5,216 nt of DNA from assembly GCA_003242525.1 (NCBI GenBank), contig QGUU01000219.1, forward strand, positions 1 through 5,216, in the 5' to 3' direction. The notes below the pieces were generated by a model that was given only the letters and a program-made list of their open reading frames with translations, made no database searches and had not been told where the DNA came from. A program made the position numbers and the translations under genes. Of this stretch, positions 1 through 5,216 are shown piece by piece. Numbering within the stretch: position 1 is the stretch's first letter; every line of letters begins with the position of its first letter. Source of the stretch: Pseudomonadota bacterium. Lineage in GTDB: Bacteria; Pseudomonadota; Alphaproteobacteria; Rhizobiales; Rhizobiaceae.

Positions 1-2477
1 GCTCGCTCGCGGCCGACGTGCGCAGCGTGGTCGGGCCGGCGACGAAACTGACCTACGGCGCCGACTGGAGCGAGTATTTCGGGCACCATCCTCAAGACGG
101 CAGCGGCGACGTTTACTTCCACCTCGATGCGTTGTGGATGCACCCGGCCATCACTGCCGTGGGAATCGATAACTACATGCCCCTGTCGGACTGGCGCGAT
201 GGGGACTACGCGGGCGGAAACCCTGATGGATTCGCCGGGCCTTACGATATGGCGGGCATGGCCGCGGCTGTGGCCGGTGGCGAAGGCTTCGACTGGTACT
301 ATGAAAACGATCAGGCACGTGCGGCACGCGATCGCAGCCCCATTACCGATGGGGCATACGGAAAGCCCTGGGTATTTCGCTACAAGGATATCCGATCCTG
401 GTGGGATAACCGGCACTTCAACCGCGTCGCGGGCGTCGAAGAGACCACGCCTACGCCCTGGGAGCCGCAATGCAAGCCCATATGGTTTACCGAACTGGGC
501 TGCCCGGCAGCAGACAAGGGCCCCAACCGACCCAATGTCTTTCCCGATGCGAAGTCCGTAGAGGGTGGCCAGCCCTACTTTTCAAACGGGGGCCGCTCGG
601 ACATCGCCCAACGGCGCTTTCTCGAGACACATCTCCACTACTGGGATGCCGGATCAGACCATTTCGACGAAAGCCGAAATCCACAATCTGCTGTCTATGA
701 CGGGAGGATGGTGGACAGTTCGCGCGTCTATCTCTGGGCCTGGGATGCGAGGCCGTTCCCCGCCTTTCCGCTGCGTAGCGATCTCTGGGCGGATGGCCCG
801 AATTGGTCGAGGGGGCATTGGCTGAACGGACGACTGGCCAATCCGGACCTTGCATCACTTGTCAACGCCATCCTCGCCGATCACGCACATCCGCCGGCGA
901 TGGTTGCCGGCCTTGAGGGTACGGTCGAAGGCTATGTTCTCGACCAGCCGACTTCCGCGCGTGCGGCGCTCGAACCGCTGGCGACGTTGTTTGACCTGGT
1001 AGTGTACGAAGACGCTGGCCGTCTTGTCTTTCGCCACGCGTCCGCGATCGCCAGCGATGCGCAGGAAATCCATGAACTGGCCTTTTCCGAAGACGGCAGG
1101 CTGACCGAGACGGAACGCGTTCCGGACGACGAACTTCCGGCCGAAGCGCTCTTGAGCTTTCACAGCCCTCTTCTCGACTACCAGGTGGCTTCTGCACGCA
1201 GCGTCCGTGCCGGTGCACCGGGAAGTCGACAGAACGCCCTGGCGTTCTCGGGATCGCTTGATTCCGGACAGGCCCTTGCCTTGCTGGAGGACTGGCTGGA
1301 ACGAACCTGGTCCCAGCGCGAGACCGTCACTTTCCTTGTCGAGCCTCGCATCGACATCGTTCCCGGGTCGGCGATCACTTTGCAGGCCAGTGGAAATCCT
1401 TCCGAGTTCCTGGTGGTCGGCATTGAAAAGGGTTTGCTGCACAAGGTCACGGCGCGCGAGCTTCTCCGGAAGGCGCCTACGCCTTGGAAAGTGTCCTTTC
1501 CATCATCCCGTGCACTGCCGGCACCTTCCCCGGCCGGTCCGCCGCATGTATTGTTTCTCGACCTGCCCGCCGGCGCTGGAACGGGCGAGGCAATTGACCA
1601 GTTCCGAGTCGCGGTCTGGCAGAAACCCTGGCGCCGCCAGGCGCTATCCGTCTCGCCGGAGGAGGCTGGCTTTGCCGCACGCGGCACGGTAGACGTGCCT
1701 GCCACGCTTGGTCGGCTGGTGGAACCGCTGCCACCGGGATTTTCCGGCCGACTGGATCGCGTGACAACCGCCACGATCGAACTGTTCGACGCCGATCTGG
1801 CCAGTGTCACCACGTTGCAGCTGCTCAATGGCGCGAATGCCGCGGCTGTGCGCTCGGCATCCGGCGCGTGGGAGGTTTTGCAGTTCCAAGTGGCAGAAGA
1901 GACGTCCGCCGGCATATGGCGATTGTCGGGCTTGCTGCGCGGTCAGCTTGGCACTGTCGACGCCATGGCTGCCGGGTCGCTGGCCGGTGCCGATTTCGTC
2001 ATTCTGAACGAAGCGGTCGTGCCTGCGGGCCTGCAGGCAAACGAGGCGGGGCTCCGGCTGAATTGGCGAGTCGGGCCGTCATCCGCCGTCCCGTCCGACT
2101 CAGCCTTCGCAACAACCACGCAGATCGGCGGTCTGCGCGCGCTGATGCCTTATGCGCCGGTTCATTTACGGGGCGCCTGGAGCGACGGAGACTTCCTGCT
2201 GGCCTGGGTACGTTGCAGCCGGATCGACGCGGACCGTTGGGACGCGGGCGAGATTCCGCTCGGCGAGGAAGCTGAACGCTACCAGGTAACGATTGCTCCC
2301 GTCGCCGGCGAACCCGTCAGGATCGAAGTCACCTCGCAGCCCTTCTGGGCCTACCCGGGCGCCTTGATGGAAGCAGACTTCGGTGCCGTGCCGCCCGAAA
2401 TCGATTTCACCGTGCGGCAGTTCAGCGCTGCCGTTGGCTGGGGCCTTCCGGCCTCCCGACGGCTGCGCCTCTCCTGA
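1..2477 (+). CDS. GTA/phage baseplate multidomain protein (RcGTA gp15 'megatron' type), 5'-truncated by window edge
   Basis: This is the C-terminal ~824 residues of a large tail-tip protein. The reading frame is open from the first complete codon (base 3), so the GTG at 18 is internal and the true start lies outside the window. Numbering from that GTG, residues ~1-215 look like the glycoside-hydrolase TIM-barrel-like domain of GTA proteins, with the family-typical stretches GADWSEYFGHH, DNYMPLSDW and WFTELGCPAADKGPNRPNVF. The Glu of FTELG is residue 159. Residues ~280-490 fit a phage-tail hub domain (Phage-tail_3 type). Residues ~575-650, ending in WRLSGLLRGQLGT, fit the Rcc01698-type C-terminal domain. 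In Rhodobacter capsulatus GTA the family protein is about 1,300 residues, sits in the baseplate and is the last gene of the main structural cluster. A role in cell-envelope contact is inferred. No frameshift or stop interrupts it, so the locus looks maintained. A prophage origin cannot be excluded from this fragment. Confidence 0.9.
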   Translation, partial: SLAADVRSVVGPATKLTYGADWSEYFGHHPQDGSGDVYFHLDALWMHPAITAVGIDNYMPLSDWRDGDYAGGNPDGFAGPYDMAGMAAAVAGGEGFDWYYENDQARAARDRSPITDGAYGKPWVFRYKDIRSWWDNRHFNRVAGVEETTPTPWEPQCKPIWFTELGCPAADKGPNRPNVFPDAKSVEGGQPYFSNGGRSDIAQRRFLETHLHYWDAGSDHFDESRNPQSAVYDGRMVDSSRVYLWAWDARPFPAFPLRSDLWADGPNWSRGHWLNGRLANPDLASLVNAILADHAHPPAMVAGLEGTVEGYVLDQPTSARAALEPLATLFDLVVYEDAGRLVFRHASAIASDAQEIHELAFSEDGRLTETERVPDDELPAEALLSFHSPLLDYQVASARSVRAGAPGSRQNALAFSGSLDSGQALALLEDWLERTWSQRETVTFLVEPRIDIVPGSAITLQASGNPSEFLVVGIEKGLLHKVTARELLRKAPTPWKVSFPSSRALPAPSPAGPPHVLFLDLPAGAGTGEAIDQFRVAVWQKPWRRQALSVSPEEAGFAARGTVDVPATLGRLVEPLPPGFSGRLDRVTTATIELFDADLASVTTLQLLNGANAAAVRSASGAWEVLQFQVAEETSAGIWRLSGLLRGQLGTVDAMAAGSLAGADFVILNEAVVPAGLQANEAGLRLNWRVGPSSAVPSDSAFATTTQIGGLRALMPYAPVHLRGAWSDGDFLLAWVRCSRIDADRWDAGEIPLGEEAERYQVTIAPVAGEPVRIEVTSQPFWAYPGALMEADFGAVPPEIDFTVRQFSAAVGWGLPASRRLRLS

Positions 2478-2492
2478 GCCATCTCGAAATTG

Positions 2493-2502
2493 GAAGAAAG
2501 GA
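2493..2502 (+). promoter_or_regulatory. Ribosome-binding site for the holin-like gene
   Basis: The purine-rich run GAAGAAAGGA lies ahead of two consecutive ATG codons at 2507 and 2510. The AAAGGA core is 4 bases from the first ATG and 7 from the second. The spacing slightly favours 2510, which would shorten the protein by one Met. Confidence 0.5.
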
Positions 2503-2506
2503 TCGA

Positions 2507-2716
2507 ATGATGACCACAACCAAGCCCTGGTATCTTTCGCGTACCATCTGGGCCTCCTTCGTGACCGTTTTGATCGGGGCGGGAGGACTTGCCGGACTGC
2601 CGGTCGAGGGTATTGATGGATCGTCTCTTACCGACACCCTGCTGCAGGGCGTTACCGCGTTCTGCGGACTCCTAAGCATTTTCGGCAGGTTGTGGGCAAA
2701 GGAAAGGATCGGCTAG
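2507..2716 (+). CDS. Small holin-like / phage-associated membrane protein (69 aa)
   Basis: This 69-residue protein opens with a short polar end (MMTTTKPWYLSRTIW). A hydrophobic segment follows at about residues 13-31, then a Gly/Asp/Ser-containing turn (about 32-42), a second moderately hydrophobic segment at about 43-60, and a basic tail (RLWAKERIG). The pattern of an N-terminal W-x-S-R/K-T-I/F-W motif, one or two membrane segments and a C-terminal R-x-W/T-K-x-x-I is common in small phage proteins annotated as holins or holin-like proteins placed beside tail or lysis genes. The gene follows the baseplate gene by only 29 bases on the same strand, which suggests co-transcription, and a hairpin follows its stop. 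Membrane location is supported by composition. A pore-forming role in particle release is inferred from position and shape only, and no lysin is visible here. It could instead be an uncharacterised membrane protein. Confidence 0.72.
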   Translation: MMTTTKPWYLSRTIWASFVTVLIGAGGLAGLPVEGIDGSSLTDTLLQGVTAFCGLLSIFGRLWAKERIG

Positions 2717-2727
2717 AGGAGTTTTGT

Positions 2728-2757
2728 CGGGGCGCCAGGAAGGGCAAGGGCGCCCCG
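2728..2757 (+). terminator. GC-rich hairpin after the GTA/holin unit, possible terminator
   Basis: A perfect 9-bp inverted repeat (CGGGGCGCC at 2728-2736 and GGCGCCCCG at 2749-2757) encloses a 12-base loop and starts 11 bases past the stop of the holin-like gene. The stem is strong, but it is followed by TTCAAGC and not a run of T. As an intrinsic terminator it is therefore imperfect and may need Rho or act only as a 3'-end stabiliser. The position between two functionally unrelated units supports a boundary role. Confidence 0.5.
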
Positions 2758-2789
2758 TTCAAGCAGGGGGGCATAATGGGAGGGAATTC

Positions 2790-2822
2790 ATGTTCATTCC
2801 GCATTCAGCAGCTATGCGTTAG
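2790..2822 (+). CDS. Possible ten-codon upstream/leader ORF
   Basis: A short frame reads MFIPHSAAMR and then stops at TAG. Its ATG is preceded by GGGAGGG at 2778-2784 with 5-base spacing, the best Shine-Dalgarno match in this intergenic stretch. The stop falls 10 bases before the ATG of the exported protein gene at 2833, which has only a weak ribosome site of its own. The frame could be a translated leader that feeds ribosomes to the next start. It could equally be chance, because any GGAGG near an ATG gives the same picture. The peptide has no recognisable attenuation pattern such as a run of one regulatory amino acid. Confidence 0.25.
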   Translation: MFIPHSAAMR

Positions 2823-2832
2823 AAGCATCGCC

Positions 2833-3135
2833 ATGAAACGGCGTCATTCTTTCCCCTCGGCTGCTTTGGCGACAGCGATCTGCTCGAGCGCCGCGTTTGG
2901 CGCGCCAACCTTGATGGCGCCGTTGGATGTGCCGCAGCCCACCAGTTCGCTGGTGATGGCGGCTTCCGACTGTTATGCGGTCGGGCAGGCGGTGGCCGCC
3001 CAGCAGGGAGGGACGCTTGCCAAGGCTTCCCAGTCACAGCGTGGCGGGCAGACCGTTTGCGTGATCGTTGTTCTCGTTCCGGGTAAAGACGGGCAGCGGC
3101 CGCGCCGCGCCGAGATCGTGGTGCCCCTGAGCTGA
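2833..3135 (+). CDS. Small exported (periplasmic) protein in the FeuN position, possibly PepSY-like
   Basis: This 100-residue protein starts with a typical Sec signal peptide: basic n-region MKRRH, hydrophobic core AALATAICSSAAFG, and likely cleavage near residues 21-24. Cys17 lies within the core but does not fit a lipobox. The mature part (~77 residues) has a Pro-rich linker (PLDVPQPTSS), then a compact segment from about residue 45. That segment carries Cys47 and Cys76, which could form a disulfide, an AVAAQQGGTLAKA helix-like stretch, a strand TVCVIVVLV, a KDGQ turn and a final strand RAEIVVPLS. This helix-strand-turn-strand layout resembles a PepSY-like domain, but only weakly. The ATG at 2833 was chosen because it begins the signal peptide; in-frame ATG 2776 (19 more residues) spoils it. 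The gene lies 72 bases before the FeuP-like regulator, the place that FeuN, a periplasmic inhibitor of FeuQ, holds in rhizobia. Functional equivalence is inferred; no clear sequence identity to FeuN is claimed. Confidence 0.75.
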   Translation: MKRRHSFPSAALATAICSSAAFGAPTLMAPLDVPQPTSSLVMAASDCYAVGQAVAAQQGGTLAKASQSQRGGQTVCVIVVLVPGKDGQRPRRAEIVVPLS

Positions 3136-3150
3136 TGGGTGTGCTGATTT

Positions 3151-3200
3151 CCAACTTGGCCGGAATCGCTCTATATCTTCGCCGCCCCCAATTGGCCGAG
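3151..3200 (+). promoter_or_regulatory. Intergenic control region with paired CCAA/TTGGCCG elements ahead of feuP
   Basis: Two near-identical elements, CCAACTTGGCCGG at 3151-3163 and CCAATTGGCCGAG at 3188-3200, begin 37 bases apart in the 72-base gap before the response regulator. Each contains a small palindrome (CCAA-C-TTGG and CCAATTGG). A TATATC box at 3173-3178 lies between them and could be a -10 element, but no -35 at normal spacing is convincing. The downstream element overlaps the feuP ribosome-binding site. Binding by a regulator, perhaps FeuP itself, is inference. Confidence 0.3.
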
Positions 3201-3203
3201 GGA
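3198..3203 (+). promoter_or_regulatory. Ribosome-binding site for the FeuP-like gene
   Basis: GAGGGA ends 4 bases before the ATG at 3208. It supports that start, which also begins the canonical receiver-domain sequence MRVLVVEDD. Confidence 0.65.
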
Positions 3204-3207
3204 CAGA

Positions 3208-3873
3208 ATGCGCGTACTCGTCGTCGAGGATGACAAGGATCTGAATCGGCAGATTTCGGAAGCGCTGGCCGGTGCCGGATATGTGGTCGATCGCGCTTTC
3301 GACGGCGAAGAGGGTCACTTTCTCGGAGATACGGAGCCATACGACGCGGTGGTCCTGGACCTGGGGCTGCCGCAGATGGATGGGATCAGCGTGATCGAGC
3401 GCTGGCGCCGCGACGGGCGCAAGATGCCGGTCCTGATTCTGACGGCGCGCGACCGCTGGAGCGACAAGGTTTCCGGAATCGACGCGGGTGCGGACGACTA
3501 CGTGACCAAGCCGTTCCATATAGAAGAGGTGCTGGCACGGGTTAGGGCGCTCATCCGCAGGGCAGCCGGGCACGCTTCATCGGAGCTGGTATGCGGGCCC
3601 CTGCGACTCGACACAAGGGTATCCAGGGCCGATGTGAACGGAGTGCCGCTCAAGCTCACGTCCCACGAGTTTCGCCTGCTTGCCTATCTGATGCACCATA
3701 TGGGCGAGGTCGTTTCCCGCTCCGAACTGGTCGAACATCTCTATGATCAGGATTTCGACCGGGATTCCAATACTATCGAGGTCTTTGTCGGGCGCCTGCG
3801 CAAGAAGATTGGTATCGACATGATCGAAACCGTGCGCGGAATGGGCTACCGCATGCGTGAACCGGAGGCGTAA
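3208..3873 (+). CDS. feuP: OmpR/PhoP-family response regulator, FeuP-like
   Basis: This is a 221-residue cytoplasmic DNA-binding response regulator. The receiver domain (about 1-115) has the acidic pair Glu7-Asp8-Asp9, phosphoacceptor Asp51 in VVLDLGLPQMDG, Thr79 in LILTARD, Tyr98 and Lys101 in the DDYVTKPF motif. All the residues needed for phosphorylation are present. The winged-helix domain (about 125-219) shows KLTSHEFRLLAYLM, the recognition-helix region DRDSNTIEVFVGRLRKKIG and the wing ETVRGMGYRM. Length is normal for the family. The stretches GHFLGDTEPYDAVVLDLGLP, TARDRWSDKV and HLYDQDFDRDSNTIEV match what I know of rhizobial FeuP, a regulator tied to osmoadaptation and cyclic-glucan export in Sinorhizobium and to iron uptake in Rhizobium leguminosarum. 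Target genes in this organism are unknown. Its cognate kinase gene overlaps its 3' end, so the two are almost certainly co-expressed. The general name PhoP-like would also fit. Confidence 0.93.
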   Translation: MRVLVVEDDKDLNRQISEALAGAGYVVDRAFDGEEGHFLGDTEPYDAVVLDLGLPQMDGISVIERWRRDGRKMPVLILTARDRWSDKVSGIDAGADDYVTKPFHIEEVLARVRALIRRAAGHASSELVCGPLRLDTRVSRADVNGVPLKLTSHEFRLLAYLMHHMGEVVSRSELVEHLYDQDFDRDSNTIEVFVGRLRKKIGIDMIETVRGMGYRMREPEA

Positions 3874-5216
3874 GGCGAAACCGCGGGTATCAGCTTTGCG
3901 AGACGGCATCCTCAGGCCCGGTTCCTGGGTGCGTTCGCTCACCTTTCGCGTTGTGGCCCTGTCAACGATCTGGGCCATCGTCACCCTCGTCATCATCTTC
4001 ACTCTGATCAACACTCTCTACCGCCAGACGAGCGAGCGAGGGTTCGAGAGCCTGCTGTCGGCTCATCTCTTCAACCTGATCGGCTCAGTAGGCATCACGG
4101 AAAGTGGCGCGCTGACCGGCTCGCCCGACTTGGGCGACCTCAGGTTTTCCCAGCCCGAATCCGGCTGGTACTGGTCGGTCGAGCCCGCTTCCCAAGGCGT
4201 CAGCGGCACGCTTCGTTCCTCCTCCCTGATCCGTCCTCTCCCGTCCCCCACCGTCGCCGAGGTTCCCTTCAACTCGGCCTTCCAGCGCAGCTACACGACC
4301 GAGGGCCTTGCGGGTGAGGAACTGGAAGTGTTCGAAAGCGAGTTCGTTCTTGATGCGCAAAATCGGGCCGCGCGTTTCCGCGTGATGGGTAACCGCACGG
4401 AGCTGGAAGAGGAGATCGGACGGTTCCAGCGCCGGCTGCTCACCTACCTTTCGCTGTTCGGCGTCGGCATGATCGGCATCAATGCGGCCGCCATTCTGCT
4501 TGGCCTCCAGCCATTGCGCCGGGTGAGAAACGCATTGGCCATGGTCCGTGAAGGAACGGCACAGCGCCTTTCCGGGAGCTTTCCGATCGAGATCGAGCCC
4601 CTCGCCAACGAAACAAATGCGCTGATTGAGAACAACAAGCGCATTGTGGAGCGGGCACGAACGCAGGTGGGCAATCTCGCCCACTCGCTCAAGACGCCGC
4701 TGGCGGTACTGCTCAATGAAGGGACGGCGCTCGGCGGAGACAGGGGCCGGCTCATCGTCGAGCAGGCTTCATCGATGCAGAAACAGGTCCAGCACTATCT
4801 GCAGCGTGCCCGGATGGCGGCACAGCGTGACAGTGTGGTTTACCGGACGCCCGTTCTTCCCCTGGTGGAGCGCATGGCGCGAGTAGTCCAAAAGCTGAAC
4901 CCGACAACGACCTTGTCCATGTCCCTGCCTCCCGACCCCATCTTTTTTGCAGGCGAGCGCGAAGATCTGGAGGAGATGCTGGGTAACCTCCTGGAAAACG
5001 CGATGAAGTGGGCCGCAAGCGCGGTCACTGTTTCTGTGCGTTCGCTTGCCGAACAGGACGTCAACCGGTTTGAAATCGTCATAGACGATGATGGTCCCGG
5101 CATTCCTGCCGAAAAGGCGCTGGAGGCGATGCAACGCGGCCGGCGCCTCGATGAAACCAAGCCCGGCACTGGTCTTGGGCTTGCCATTGTTGCGGACCTC
5201 GTCAACGAATATGGAG
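3857..5216 (+). CDS. feuQ: Membrane sensor histidine kinase, FeuQ/PhoQ-like, 3'-truncated by window edge
   Basis: An uninterrupted frame of 453 codons runs off the right edge. Numbering from GTG 3857: a basic N-terminus (MNRRRKAKPR), transmembrane helix 1 at about 31-52, a periplasmic sensor loop of about 140 residues (53-192), helix 2 at about 195-217, and a HAMP-type linker beginning LQPLRRV. The phosphorylated His276 lies in LAHSLKTPLAVL. The ATP-binding domain has its N-box in GNLLENAMKW (Asn381), G1 in DDDGPGIP (410-417) and G2 in GTGLGLAI (437-444). Only a short C-terminus should be missing. HSLKTP, with Ser after His, is the PhoQ/FeuQ form of the H-box. The GTG start overlaps the regulator gene by 17 bases and lacks a clear ribosome site, so translational coupling is likely. 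TTG 3896 and GTG 3929 are alternative starts, and the latter would leave only 6 residues before helix 1. It is expected to phosphorylate and dephosphorylate the FeuP-like regulator. The signal sensed is unknown. Confidence 0.9.
   Translation, partial: MNRRRKAKPRVSALRDGILRPGSWVRSLTFRVVALSTIWAIVTLVIIFTLINTLYRQTSERGFESLLSAHLFNLIGSVGITESGALTGSPDLGDLRFSQPESGWYWSVEPASQGVSGTLRSSSLIRPLPSPTVAEVPFNSAFQRSYTTEGLAGEELEVFESEFVLDAQNRAARFRVMGNRTELEEEIGRFQRRLLTYLSLFGVGMIGINAAAILLGLQPLRRVRNALAMVREGTAQRLSGSFPIEIEPLANETNALIENNKRIVERARTQVGNLAHSLKTPLAVLLNEGTALGGDRGRLIVEQASSMQKQVQHYLQRARMAAQRDSVVYRTPVLPLVERMARVVQKLNPTTTLSMSLPPDPIFFAGEREDLEEMLGNLLENAMKWAASAVTVSVRSLAEQDVNRFEIVIDDDGPGIPAEKALEAMQRGRRLDETKPGTGLGLAIVADLVNEYG

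Noticed and set aside
855..1442. 195-codon open frame on the - strand inside the baseplate gene, and the similar one at 1178-1915
   Set aside because: Both lie wholly antisense to a strongly supported coding frame. Their translations show the Arg/Ser-rich, low-complexity composition of GC-rich shadow frames and no recognisable domain.
2772..2777. CATAAT as a -10 promoter box for the exported protein gene
   Set aside because: The region 17 bases upstream is the GC hairpin arm and contains no -35-like sequence, so it is too weak to call.
2811..2831. Short imperfect inverted repeat GCTATGC / GCATCGC near the start of the exported protein gene
   Set aside because: At most six paired bases with one mismatch in a 21-base span, which is expected by chance.
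2692..2832. N-terminal extension of the exported protein back to ATG 2692 or 2776
   Set aside because: Extension to 2692 would overlap the holin-like gene and translate through the boundary hairpin. Both extensions bury the signal peptide behind charged or polar residues. ATG 2833 gives a normal Sec signal.
3135..3233. 32-codon + frame starting ATG at 3135, overlapping the stop of the exported protein gene, with a slightly hydrophobic N-terminus
   Set aside because: No ribosome-binding site is seen, it runs into the start of feuP in another frame, and its tail is the frame-shifted translation of conserved receiver-domain codons.
3034..3573. 179-codon - strand frame across the end of the small exported protein and the start of feuP
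   Set aside because: It crosses two well-supported + strand genes and their intergenic gap, with no plausible product.
4085..4684. 199-codon open frame on the - strand and several overlapping frames within the kinase region
   Set aside because: The + strand frame encodes a complete-looking kinase with all its boxes in order. The antisense frames are GC-rich shadows without motifs.

Overview
The window reads as chromosomal DNA of a GC-rich alphaproteobacterium, most likely a sphingomonad (Sphingomonadales, possibly Erythrobacteraceae). That placement rests on recognising the style of three protein families, not on a database search. All supported genes are on the + strand.

Positions 1-2716 are the tail end of a gene-transfer-agent (GTA) or prophage-like structural cluster. 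A large baseplate/host-interaction protein of the RcGTA gp15 ('megatron') type enters from the left edge and ends at 2477. After 29 bases comes a small membrane protein (2507-2716) that resembles a phage holin-like accessory protein. A GC-rich hairpin 11 bases past its stop (2728-2757) plausibly marks the end of this transcription unit, but it lacks a clear U-tract.

Positions 2758-5216 hold a signalling locus: a small exported protein with a signal peptide (2833-3135), an OmpR-family response regulator very like FeuP (3208-3873), and an overlapping membrane sensor histidine kinase very like FeuQ (from 3857, cut by the right edge). The order small periplasmic protein, FeuP, FeuQ matches the rhizobial FeuN-FeuP-FeuQ arrangement. 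There FeuN is a small periplasmic protein that restrains the FeuQ kinase. I infer, without proving it, that the small protein here plays the same part: it would act in the periplasm on the FeuQ sensor loop, which controls phosphorylation of FeuP at Asp51 and hence transcription of envelope or osmoadaptation genes.

The most interesting points are the FeuN-position protein, a ten-codon upstream reading frame with a strong ribosome-binding site just before it, and a pair of near-identical CCAA/TTGGCCG elements just ahead of feuP. No RNA genes, CRISPR arrays, insertion sequences or attachment sites were seen. No gene-free stretch exceeds about 120 bases.
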